Origin: WHSW01 sp963740055 | GTDB taxonomy: Bacteria > Actinomycetota > Thermoleophilia > Solirubrobacterales > 70-9 | Direction: 5' to 3' | DNA: 64,000 nucleotides | Assembly (NCBI GenBank): GCA_963740055.1 | Contig: CAVUCL010000004.1 | Span: 434,001-498,000, forward strand | Shown: piece after piece, positions 16,589 to 25,531 of the stretch | How the letters are laid out: the number at the start of each line of letters is the position of its first letter | How positions within the stretch are numbered: the stretch's first letter is position 1 | Made by a program: the position numbers and the translations under genes | Notes under the pieces: generated by a model | Told to the model about the DNA's origin: nothing | Database searches by the model: none | Seen by the model: the letters and a program-made list of their open reading frames with translations, nothing else

Positions 16589-18101
16589 TCAGCGCTCGGG
16601 GCGACGCAGCAGCGGCCGGCCGGCGAGCCCCTCGGGGCTCGCGCCGGCGAGCTCGCAGACCGTCGCCGCGACGTCGACCAGCCGTGGCGGGCGGCCGGGA
16701 TCGGCGTCGATCGCGCGGGCCGGCGCCAGCAGCGCCCAGGCGTCGCCCGGGGTGTGGTTGCCGGAGCGACCGGAGCCGCTTCCGCGCCGGCGGACGACGC
16801 CGAAGCGCTCCGAGCGCAGCTCGCCGAGGGCGGTCGCGGCGCGCGGCGCCCAGCGGACGACGAGGTCGGGCAGGCGCTCGGCATGGGCGCCCGGGTAGAG
16901 CTCCGCCGGGCGGATCACCGCCTCCACGGCCGGCGCGCCGTCGGGATCGCGAAACGAGGCCAGCCCGGCGGCGATCTCCTCGCCGAGCTCCTCCGCCCGC
17001 GCCGGATCGACGATCCCGTCGCGCTCGCGACCGCGCAGGTTGAAGCGCACGTAGCCCTGGTTGTCGGCCGGGTGCGCGAACGCGCGCGTCGCGTCCCAGG
17101 TGTGGCCGCGGAGCTCGAGCCGCGCGGTGAGCTCGAGCGCGAGCCGGTCGCGGAAGCGCCCCGGCGACCGCGCCGCGCACGCTCGGCGGCATCGCCGCGC
17201 GCAGGCGCCAGATCGCGCCGCCGTCCGCCTCCTGCGCGAGCGGCCCGCCGGCGAGCACCGCGGCGAGCATCGCCGGCAGCAGGTCGGCGCGGCTCGTGTT
17301 GACGTCCATCCCGACCGCGGAGGTGACGATCACGTCGGCGCCGGCGGGCAGCGCCGCGAGCACCCGCCCGAGGGCCGCGTCGACCGCCGCGTAGACGTCG
17401 TCGAGCGCGGTCGAGAGCAACCGGCGCGCGTCGCGGTCGAGCGCCGCGGGATCGAGCTGCGAGAGGTCCCAGAACTGGTGCCCGGCGAGGTGGGCGGCGC
17501 TGAAGGTGAGCCAGGCGGCGTCGAAGTCCTCGCGGGCGAGCAGCTCCTCGGCGGCGACGGCGATCCGGCCGGGCGCCGCGAGCAGCTTCTCGCGCAGGCG
17601 CAGCAGGTCGCGCGCCCTCGGGGCGCCGAAGATCTCGGTCGCCCCGGGGCCGCGGCCGTGGCGGCGAGCGAGCTCGCGGCCGAGCCGGCGCGGCCGCGAC
17701 CAGCGCGGCAGCACGACGCGGTCGGCGAAGCCCCAGCCGCAGACCGCGGCCCCCTCGGCCCGGCGCGGCGGCCGGCTCTCATAGGGATCGATCGCGAGCG
17801 TGCGCAGGCCGGAGGCGGCGAGCCGCTCCCAGACCGCCGGCGGAGCGTCGAACGCGGTCGCGTAGCGGGCGCGCTGCTCGGCGGCCGACCACTGGAACGG
17901 ATAGAAGATCCCGTGATCGGCGAGCTCGACCCCGCTGTAGAGGCTGTAGAAGGCGCCGGCGGCGAAGTCGACCGCCGGCGTCTCGAGCTCGACCCGGCGC
18001 CCGCGCGCGCTCAGCGCGGCCAGGTTCGGGAGCCGGTCCTCGGCGAGCAGCCGCTCGAGCGCCGCAACGCTGGCGGCGTCGAACTGCAGCACGCAGATCA
18101 C
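16589..18101 (-). CDS. Alkaline-phosphatase-superfamily (type I phosphodiesterase-like) protein (apparent frameshift)
   Basis: Corrected length is 503 residues from the GTG at 18101. The start VICVLQFDAASVAAL, then PAVDFAAGAFYSLYSG, and SAAHLAGHQFWDL follow the layout of type I phosphodiesterase/nucleotide pyrophosphatases. Later regions, YVRFNLRGRERDGIV and PDLVVRW, also occur in this family. Where relatives have SDHG, which supplies metal ligands, this protein has TSAVGMDVN, so activity may be lost or changed. The frame shifts once, in the CCCC at 17159-17162. The GTG overlaps the stop of the oxidoreductase (GTGA), so it is the third gene of an operon with a GT2 glycosyltransferase. Confidence 0.78.
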
Positions 18102-18981
18102 GCCGCGGCCTCGATCACCGCCATCACCTCGGCGCCCTCGCGAGCCCGGGCGAGCGGCCCAGGGATCGGCGCCGCGCGCCGCGGCGCGCGAAGGCGTCGA
18201 GCTGGCGCCCGAGCGAGCGCGCGAGCGGATGCGGACCGCGGCGCAGGCGGCCGGCGACGGCGCCCCCGAGCCCCCCGCTGACGCTGCGGGCGCGCCAGCC
18301 CTCCCCGCGGGCCTCGACCCGCTCTGAGTGGGCGCGATCGGTGGCGCAGCGGATCCGCGCCGATCCACGCGCCGTCTCGAGCTCGAGCTCGCAGCGCTCA
18401 CGCTCGACCCGCGCCGCGCGCAGTCGCAGCGGGCCGCCGGCGAGGTGCGCGGCGAGGTCGACCAGATGCGGCGCGAGATCGAGCAGCGCCTCGTCGCTGA
18501 CCTCGTGCGAGCGCCACGACGAACGCCGGTAGCGAAGCTCGAGCTCGAGCTCGAGCGGTCCTCGCGGGCGGATCCGGGGGCGCAGCTCCTCGCCCTGCCA
18601 GAAGCGACGGTTGAAGCCGATCCACGGCGCCGGCTCGAGCCGCGCCAGCGCCTCGGCGCCGGCGAGGTCGGGGGCCGGCGGCTTCTCGACCAGGCAGGCG
18701 AGGCCGGCCATGGCGGCGGCGGTCGCCGCCTCGAGGTGCGAGCTCGCGGGACCGGCGACGACGAGGGCGTCGAGATCCGCTGCGGCGACCAGCGCCTCGA
18801 CGTCGCCGTGCTCGGTTGCCCCCGGCGCCGCCGCGGCGCGCGCGACCTCGCGGCGCCGCTCTCCGACCGGGTCGGCGAGCGCGACCAGGTCGAGCTCCGG
18901 GCGAGCGGCGATCGCCGGCGCGTAGCCGGCGCTCGCGATTCGCCCGCAGCCGACGAGCCCGAGCCGCAGCGGCTCGCTCAC
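18098..18981 (-). CDS. Gfo/Idh/MocA family oxidoreductase (apparent frameshift near the C-terminus)
   Basis: About 294 residues. The Rossmann start RLGLVGCGRIASAGYAPAI (GxGxxG), then LVALADPVGER, LVVAGPASSH and LVEKPPA, with the lysine of the EKP motif, mark the family. It acts on sugars or cyclitols with NAD(P). The C-terminal domain includes WIGFNRRF. The last ~30 residues are in another frame: a net one-base change near 18180 allows the ending EGAEVMAVIEAAA and a stop at 18098 that overlaps the next GTG. The start GTG at 18981 overlaps the stop of the GT2 gene upstream. The substrate is unknown. Confidence 0.8.
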
Positions 18982-19908
18982 GGCCGTTCTCGCAGCAGGT
19001 GCAGGACGCCGCCGGCGAGCGCCGCGGCGATCGCGACCAGGTGGTGGAGGACGTGCAGCGGCAACCCGGCGAGCGCGAGCGCGATCCCGCCGCGGCGGCG
19101 AAGCAGGGCGTAGAGGCCCGGATCGCTCGCGACCACCGCTCCCAGTCCGGCGAGGGCGATGAACGGGCGGCGAGCGAGGGCCGCGAGGGTGGTCGCGAGC
19201 GCGGCGAGCGCACCGATCCGGTGGCGCCAGGCGAGGTTGAGCGCGGCCGGCGCCCGGCGCGTCTCGAGCATCAGGCGCACCCACGGGATCCCGCGACCGA
19301 GCAGGTCGGTGCGGACCATCGAGGCCAGCGTCCAGCGCTTCAGGTGGGTGCCGCGGATCCGCGGATCGAGCACGATCCGGCGACCGGTCGCGCGCAGGCG
19401 GACCCCGAGCTCGATGTCCTCGATCGAGGGCTCGCGGTAGCGGCGCGCGTCGAAGCCGCCGACGGCCTCGAAATCGTCGCGGCGGACCGCGCCGAGGCCG
19501 GCCCAGAAGCTCTCCGCCGGGCCGGGCGAGGCGCTGTGGACGCGATGGTGGAGCAGGTTGCGAAATCGCGAGACCATGCCCGGGGCGGCGGGGGTGTCGT
19601 CGTAGCTGCCGAAGACGGCCGCCGCGTCCGGGTCCGTGGCGAAGCCGGCGCGCAGGCGCTCGAGCGCCTCGGGGTGGACCTCGACGTCGGCGTCGACGAA
19701 CGCGACCAGCTCCCCCCGCGCGCGTCGCGCGCCCGCGTTGCGGGCCGCGGCGGGCCCGCCGCCGGGTGGCCGCTCGACCACGATCAGCTCGTCGGGGGGC
19801 CGGGTCGAGCCGCGCAACGCCGCGACGCAGCGGGCCAGGCGTCGGCGGGTCGTCGGTCGCGGGGACGACGGCGCTGAGCGTGATCGTTGGTGGCTGGGAG
19901 GCGGTCAT
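18978..19908 (-). CDS. Family 2 glycosyltransferase with C-terminal membrane segments (apparent frameshift)
   Basis: Corrected length is 309 residues. SAVVPATDDPPT leads, after removal of one base near 19838, to LARCVAALRGSTRPPDELIVV. GGPAAARNAGARRARGE and FVDADVE follow (DxD motif). EPSIEDIELGVRLRATG is the ED acceptor region. The C-terminal 100 residues hold two or three hydrophobic helices, so the protein is membrane-bound. It leads a tightly overlapping operon (GTGA junctions) with the oxidoreductase and the phosphodiesterase-like gene. Its promoter region carries the TTAGG-N4-CCTAA palindrome 22 bases before the start. Confidence 0.85.
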
Positions 19909-19929
19909 GGCAGGCGAGGCACGAGCGAA

Positions 19930-19943
19930 TTAGGTATACCTAA
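19930..19943. promoter_or_regulatory. Perfect palindrome TTAGGTATACCTAA, candidate operator in a divergent promoter
   Basis: The 14-base perfect palindrome lies between the divergent GT2 operon (start 19908) and the flavoprotein gene (start 19977). Its TTAGG-N4-CCTAA pattern recurs at 22867-22880 in front of the ferric transporter. The half-sites resemble those of DtxR/IdeR iron boxes but with a shorter spacer. It is an AT-rich island in GC-rich DNA and probably overlaps the -10 region of one or both promoters. Confidence 0.6.
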
Positions 19944-19976
19944 CACTAATTCCGCCCTTCGTGGTCGGAGTTGTCG

Positions 19977-21449
19977 ATGGAGTCGCCCGCCCCCCACACC
20001 CACGCGGTGCTCGGCGCCGGCCCGGCCGGGCTCACGGCCGCCTGCCTGCTCGCTCGCCGCGGCGAGCCGGTGGTCGTGCTCGAGGCCGGGGACGCGGTCG
20101 GCGGCCTCGCCCGGACCGAGGTCCGCGACGGCTATCGCTTCGACCTCGGGGGGCATCGCTTCTACACCAAGAGCGCCGAGGTCGAGGCGCTCTGGCTCGA
20201 GCTGCTGGGCCCCGAGCTGCTCTTGCGCCCGCGGCTCTCGCGGATCCGCTGGCGTGGTCGCTTCGTCGATTACCCGCTGCGCGCCGGCGACCTGATCCGC
20301 AACGTCGGGGCGGCCGAGCTCGCCCGCTGCGGCGCCTCCTACGCGGCCGCCCGCCTGCGCCCGCGCCCGCAGCCGCAGAGCTTCGAGGACTGGGTCACGC
20401 AGCGCTTCGGACGGCGGCTGTTCGAGCTCTTCTTTCGCTCCTACACGGAGAAGGTCTGGGGCGTCTCGACGGCCGAGATCCGCGCCGAGTGGGCGGCGCA
20501 GCGGATCCGCGACCTCTCGCTCTGGCGCGCGGCGCTGGCCGCGGTCGGCGCCGGGCAGAGCGAGATCCGAAGCCTGATCGAGGAGTTTCACTACCCGCGT
20601 CTCGGTCCCGGGCAGATGTGGGAGCGGATGGCGAACGAGATCGAGGCGAACGGCGGCGAGATCCGCCTCCGATCCCCGGTGACCGCGATCCGCCCGACCG
20701 GCGGCGGGGTCGAGGTCGAGGCGGGGGGCGAGCGGCTGCGGGCGGCGAGCGCGATCTCCTCGCTGCCGCTGCGGACGGTGGCCGGGATCGCCGAGCCGGC
20801 GGCGCCGCGCGCGGTGCTCGAGGCGGCGGCGGGGCTGCGCTATCGAGACTTCCTCACCGTCGCACTGGTGATCGACGGCCCCGATCCGTTCCCCGACAAC
20901 TGGATCTACGTCCACGAGCCCACGGTCGCGGTCGGGCGGATCCAGAACTTCCGCGCCTGGAGCCCCGACCTCGTTCCCGAGCCCGAGCGCTCGTGCGTCG
21001 GGCTCGAGTACTTCTGCTTCGAGGGCGACGAGCTCTGGTCGGCGACCGACGAGGACCTGGTCGCGCTCGCCGCGGGCGAGCTCGAGGCGCTCGGGCTCGC
21101 TGCGGCCGAGCGCCTGGTCCGCGGCTACGTCGTCCGCGTGCCGAAGGCCTATCCGATCTACGACGCCGGCTACGAGGATCGCCTGGCGGTGTTGCGGGGC
21201 TGGCTCGACGGGCTCGACGGAGTGATTCAGGTCGGGCGCAACGGGCTCCATCGCTACAACAACTCCGACCACTCGATGCTGACCGCGATGCGCGCGGTCG
21301 AGAACCTCTGCGACGGCGCCGGGCACGACATCTGGGCGCTGAACGCCGACGGCGCCTACCTCGAGGAGGGCGAGGCCGACGAGCATCCCTACCGCAGCGC
21401 GCCGCCGACCCCGGCGATGTCGCGCCCGCCGGCGCAGGAGATCGCGTAG
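19977..21449 (+). CDS. FAD-dependent oxidoreductase resembling UDP-galactopyranose mutase / protoporphyrinogen-oxidase-type amine oxidases
   Basis: The product is 490 residues from the ATG at 19977, chosen because GGAG lies 6 bases upstream; the frame also allows a TTG 6 bases earlier. The FAD-binding start is AVLGAGPAGLTAACLLARRG, then VVLEAGDAVGGLARTE and FDLGGHRFYTKSAEV. The middle has YTEKVWGVSTAEI, and near the end GRNGLHRYNNSDHSMLTAM is the second FAD-contacting region. Related proteins sit in polysaccharide gene clusters. It could isomerise or oxidise a nucleotide sugar; the reaction is not known. It is transcribed divergently from the GT2 operon. Confidence 0.8.
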   Translation: MESPAPHTHAVLGAGPAGLTAACLLARRGEPVVVLEAGDAVGGLARTEVRDGYRFDLGGHRFYTKSAEVEALWLELLGPELLLRPRLSRIRWRGRFVDYPLRAGDLIRNVGAAELARCGASYAAARLRPRPQPQSFEDWVTQRFGRRLFELFFRSYTEKVWGVSTAEIRAEWAAQRIRDLSLWRAALAAVGAGQSEIRSLIEEFHYPRLGPGQMWERMANEIEANGGEIRLRSPVTAIRPTGGGVEVEAGGERLRAASAISSLPLRTVAGIAEPAAPRAVLEAAAGLRYRDFLTVALVIDGPDPFPDNWIYVHEPTVAVGRIQNFRAWSPDLVPEPERSCVGLEYFCFEGDELWSATDEDLVALAAGELEALGLAAAERLVRGYVVRVPKAYPIYDAGYEDRLAVLRGWLDGLDGVIQVGRNGLHRYNNSDHSMLTAMRAVENLCDGAGHDIWALNADGAYLEEGEADEHPYRSAPPTPAMSRPPAQEIA

Positions 21450-22855
21450 GCGGTCCAGCGGCCGTCGCGAGCGAGCTCGCGACCCGCGCCTCGGACCGCT
21501 CGCCGCGCCGCCGGCCGGCGCCCCGGCGTCGAGGAAGGCGGTCCCGGCCGGCGGCGCCGAGGCGACCCTGCGCCCGACCTCGCCCATCGGCAGCTCGAGC
21601 TTCCAGGCGAGCGCCGTCTCGGTCAAGAAGTCGCTGGTCGCGGCCGGCCCGCAGGCGCGGATCGCCCCCGGGCCGACCTGGTCGGCGACCGCGAACAGCT
21701 CGTCGACGGATTCGCGCCCGGCGACCGCGTCGTCGAGCTGGCCCGGGACCTCGGCGGCACGCAGCGCACCCTGGACCGCGAGCCCGAGCGCGAGCGCGGC
21801 GCAGAGCGCGAGCAGCGGCGCCCGCCCGGGTTCGTCGCCTGCCCTGCCGCCGGCGAGCGCGGCCAGCCGCACCGCGCCGACGCCGCCGAGCACGCAGGCG
21901 ACGGCCGCCGCGGGGGCGGCGAAGCGCGGGATCCCGGCGTAGCCGGCGGCGGCGAGCAGGGCGACGATCGCGATCCAGGCCAGCGCGCCGGCACCGAGGA
22001 CGACGATCGTCGGCTCGCGCCCGCCGCGAGCGCTGTAGACCGCGTAGCCGGCGCAGACCCAGAGCGAGGCGAGGACGAGGCCGAGGGCGCGGCCGATCGC
22101 CTCGAGCGCCTCGCCGGGCGGCGATCCGCTGCCCTCGCGCGCGCGCCCGGCGCCGGTCAGCGGATCGCCCGACCCGAGCAGGTCGGGGACGAGCCAGAGC
22201 ACCGGCACCGCGACCGCCCCGAGCGGCGATCGCGCCGCGAAGCCGCGGCTCGCCGCGCCACACGAACGCCGCGTAGGCCGCCGCCAGCGGCCAGGCCTCG
22301 GGACGCAGGAGCGAGGCGCCGAGCACCAGCGCCAGCGCCTGTCCGGGCCGCGCGGCGAGCTGGCGCTCGATCGCGCCGAGCACCAGCGCGACCAGGAGCG
22401 GCTCCGAGAGCCCGCCGGCGAACTGGCGCACCCAGGGCGTGAACGGGTCCGCGAGCAGGAAGACGCCGGCGGCGGCGATCATCCCGGCGGCGATCCGCGC
22501 CCGGCGCAGCCGCGCGGGAGCGAGCCGGCCGGCGAGCCGCGCTCGCAACCCCGGCGGGACGACGAGCCGGGCAGCGAGCGCCCAGGCGAGCGCGAGCGCC
22601 GCGAGCCAGCCGGCGCGGGCGACGACGAGCCAGATCGCGGGCGCCGCGTCGCCGGCCGGCGCCGCGAGCGCGCGTCACCGCCACCGGCAGCGGCTTCCAG
22701 GACGGACCGCCGCCGGTGTCGAGCGCGAGCTCGCCGACCTCCCGCCCCCAGACGAGCCAGGCCCAGACGTCGTAGACGGGGGCGAATGCGAGCGCGAGCG
22801 AGGCGACGGCGATCGCGAGGATCGCGAGCACGAGAGCGAGGCGGCGGGGCGGCAC
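21389..22855 (-). CDS. Multi-pass membrane glycosyltransferase-like protein, GT-C type (several apparent frameshifts)
   Basis: Hydrophobic coding sequence runs through three frames. It begins at the GTG at 22855 with a first helix (LALVLAILAIAVASLALAF) and YDVWAWLVWGREV, with an acidic loop residue as in GT-C enzymes. After an extra base near 22672 it continues LAAPAGDAAPAIWLVVARAG, DPFTPWVRQFAGGLSEP and LRPEAWPLA. After an extra base near 22242 it reads VPVLWLVPDLLGSGDPLTGAG. A third change near 21500 would allow WTAYAISCAGGRDIAGVGGALR to a stop at 21389, making 487 residues; this last step is the least certain. GT-C proteins use polyprenyl-phosphate sugars. The 3' end overlaps the convergent flavoprotein gene. 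Confidence 0.65.
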
Positions 22856-22863
22856 GGCGCCTA

Positions 22864-22880
22864 AGATTAGGCTTCCCTAA
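22864..22880. promoter_or_regulatory. Operator TTAGGCTTCCCTAA overlapping two divergent leaderless promoters
   Basis: The palindrome (22867-22880) ends on the A of the ATG of the iron-binding protein gene. On the plus strand TAGGCT (22868-22873) lies 6 bases before that ATG. On the minus strand TAATCT (22869 to 22864) lies 8 bases before the GTG at 22855. So both -10 elements fall within or beside the operator in a 24-base gap, and neither gene has a ribosome-binding site. A bound repressor would block both genes. The arm pattern TTAGG-N4-CCTAA is the same as at 19930-19943. Confidence 0.6.
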
Positions 22881-23911
22881 TGCCGACCGGAAGACTTGGA
22901 TTAATCGCGCTGCTCGCGCTCGCCTGCCTCGCCCCGGGGTGCGGCTTCGAGACCGACGGCGCCGGCGAGGCCGACGAGCCGGAGACCGAGGGGATCACGC
23001 TCTACTCGGGACGGATCCCGGCCGCGATCGGCGGCGCCGTCGATGCCTACGAGACCGCCTCGGACACCGACGTCCAGGTGCGGTTCGCCGAGACCGGCGA
23101 CCTCGCGGCGACCCTGGTCGAGGAGGGCTCGAACTCGCCCGCCGACGTCTTCTTCGCCCAGGAGCCGGGCGCGATCGGAGCGGTCGAGGAGGCCGGACTG
23201 CTCGCCGAGCTGCCCGACGACGTGCTCGAGCTCGTGCCGCCCGCCTACCGCGACCCGGACGGCCGCTGGGTCGGGATCACCGGCCGCGCGCGAGCGATCG
23301 CCTACGGGCCGCAGGTCGAGCGCTCCGAGCTCCCGCCCTCGCCGCTCGAGCTCACCGAGCCGCGATGGCGGGGGCGCGTCGGCTGGGGTCCGGCGACCGA
23401 CACCCTGCAGCAGTACGTGACCGCGCTCCGGCTCACCTACGGCGAGGATGTCGCGCGCGAGTGGCTCGAGGGCATGGTCGCCAACGACGCGGTCGCGTTC
23501 ACCGACAACGTCACGATCCGCGACGCGGTCGCCGACGGCGAGATCGACGTCGGCCTGATCAACCACTACTACGTCGCTCAGGCGGTTGCCGCCGAGGGCG
23601 ACGACTACCCGGTCGAGGTCTACTTCCCGCCCGAAGGCCTCGGCTCGCTGCTGCTGCTGACCAGCGCCGGCGTGCTCGAGTCGAGCGAGCGCAAGCCGGA
23701 GGCGTTCGAGTTCATCCGCTCGCTGCTCTCGGCCGACGGCCAGCGCTTCTTCACCTCGACCTCGAAGGAGTACCCGCTCGCCCGCGGCTCGAGGCCCGAC
23801 CCGTCGCTGGAGGTGCCGCTCGCCGAGATCCCGGCGCCCGAGGTCGACCTCAACGACATCGGCGAGGTGCAGGCGACGATCGAGCTGATGCAGGAGACGG
23901 GGGCGCTGTGA
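22880..23911 (+). CDS. Ferric-iron ABC transporter substrate-binding lipoprotein (FbpA/FutA-like)
   Basis: The product is 343 residues. The N-terminus LGLIALLALACLAPGC is a lipoprotein-type signal with Cys21. EGITLYSGRIPAAIGGAVDAYE is the typical start of the family, DVFFAQEPGAIGAVEEAGLL follows, and GLINHYYVAQ carries the paired tyrosines that bind ferric iron in FbpA relatives. It captures iron outside the membrane and hands it to the permease. The start ATG is the last base of the operator, so the mRNA is probably leaderless. The stop overlaps the permease start (GTGA). Confidence 0.9.
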   Translation: MPTGRLGLIALLALACLAPGCGFETDGAGEADEPETEGITLYSGRIPAAIGGAVDAYETASDTDVQVRFAETGDLAATLVEEGSNSPADVFFAQEPGAIGAVEEAGLLAELPDDVLELVPPAYRDPDGRWVGITGRARAIAYGPQVERSELPPSPLELTEPRWRGRVGWGPATDTLQQYVTALRLTYGEDVAREWLEGMVANDAVAFTDNVTIRDAVADGEIDVGLINHYYVAQAVAAEGDDYPVEVYFPPEGLGSLLLLTSAGVLESSERKPEAFEFIRSLLSADGQRFFTSTSKEYPLARGSRPDPSLEVPLAEIPAPEVDLNDIGEVQATIELMQETGAL

Positions 23912-25531
23912 GCGCGCCGCGGGCCGCGCTCGGCGGCGCCGGCGCTCGGCCGGCGCCCGCGGCTGCTCGGCGCGCGCCGGCCGCCGGCCTTCCTGCTCGT
24001 CGCCGGCGTCGTCGTCGGCGCCGCGGTGATCCTGCCGGCCGCCTACCTGGCGATCGTCGTCGCCGGCGACCTCGGCCCGGCGCTCGAGGTCGCGTTCGAC
24101 TCGCGCACCGCGGCGATCCTGGCGCGCACGGTCGCCCTCGCGACGGCGGTGACCGCGGCCTCGATCGCGATCGCGCTTCCGCTCGCCTGGCTCACCGTGC
24201 GCACCGACCTCCCCGGCCGCCGCCTCTGGGCGACCCTGTGCGCGCTGCCGCTGGTGATCCCGACCTACGTCGGCGCCTACCTGTTCGTCGCCGCGCTGGG
24301 GCCGAACGGGATGCTGCAGGACGCGCTCGGGGTCGAGAGCCTGCCCTCGATCTACGGCTTCTTCGGCGCCTGGCTGGTGCTGACGCTGTTCACCTACCCG
24401 CTCGTCCTGCTGCCGGCCCGGGCGGCGCTCAGGCGCCTCGACCCGCAGCTCGAGGAGGCCGCGAGGGCGATGGGCCGCGGACCGCTGGAGACCTTCCGCA
24501 GCGTCGTCCTGCCGCAGCTCTGGCCCGCGCTCGCGGTCGGCGGCCTGCTCGTCGCGCTGTTCGTGATCAGCGACTTCGGCGCCGTCTCGATCATGCGCTT
24601 CGACTCGTTCACGAGCGAGATCTACATCTCCTACAGGTCGAGCTTCGACCGCGCCGCCACCGCCGGCCTCGGCGCCGTGCTGGTCGTCCTGATGATCGGC
24701 CTGCTCTGGGTCAGCACCCGGATCCGCGGCGCCCGCTCGCTGCACCGTCTCGGCCCCGGCGCCGCGCGCCCGCCGCGTCCCTACGCCCTCGGGCGCTGGC
24801 GCTGGCCGGCGCTCGGCCTCTGCTCCGCGGTGGTCACGGTCGCGCTCGTGCTCCCGATCGGCGTCCTCGTCTACTGGTCGAGCAAGGGGATCTCGACCGG
24901 GACCACGTCCTGGAGCCTGGTCGGCGCGCTGGCCGGCAACTCGCTGCTGACCGGACTCGGCGCGGCGCTCGCCGGCGGTGTCGCTGCGCTCGTCGTCGCC
25001 GTGCTCGCGGGCCGCTACCCGAGCGTCGTCACCAGGGCGATCGAGCGTCTCGGGCACGCCGGCTACGCGCTCCCGGGGATCGTCGTCGCGCTCGCGCTCG
25101 TCTACTTCGCCACCCGCGCCGTGACCCCGATCTACCAGACGCTGGCGCTGCTGGTGTTCGCGCTCACCGTCCACTACCTGCCGCTGGCGATCGGCCCGAT
25201 CGGCGCCGCGCTGGGCCAGGTCTCGCCGCGGGTCGAGGAGGCGGCGCGCGGGCTCGGACGCGCGCCCGCCGAGGTCTTTCGCACGATCACCGCGCCCCTG
25301 GTGCGAGGCGGGATCCTCGCCGGCGCCGCCCTCGTCTTCCTGCACGCGGTCAAGGAGCTCCCAGCTACGCTGATCCTCGCTCCGATCGGATTCGAGACAT
25401 TGGCGACCGAGATCTGGAACCAGACCAGCTTCGGCTTCTACGAGGCGAGCGCGATCCCGTCGCTCGTCCTGCTCGCGATCGCGGCCCCGCCGCTCTACCT
25501 GCTCTCCGAGCGCGGCACGGTGACGGCATGA
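23908..25531 (+). CDS. Ferric-iron ABC transporter permease, two fused permease domains (FbpB-like; apparent frameshift)
   Basis: Corrected length is 540 residues with about 12 membrane helices in two repeats. Each repeat has an EAA loop: EEAARAMGRGPLETFRSVVLPQ in the first half and EEAARGLGRAPAEVFRTIT in the second. The N-terminus begins at the GTG at 23908, overlapping the binding-protein stop. One extra C near 23950 shifts the frame; removing it joins GAGAR to RRPRLLGARRPPAFLL. It forms the iron channel with the ATPase encoded next, whose ATG overlaps its stop (ATGA). Confidence 0.88.
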
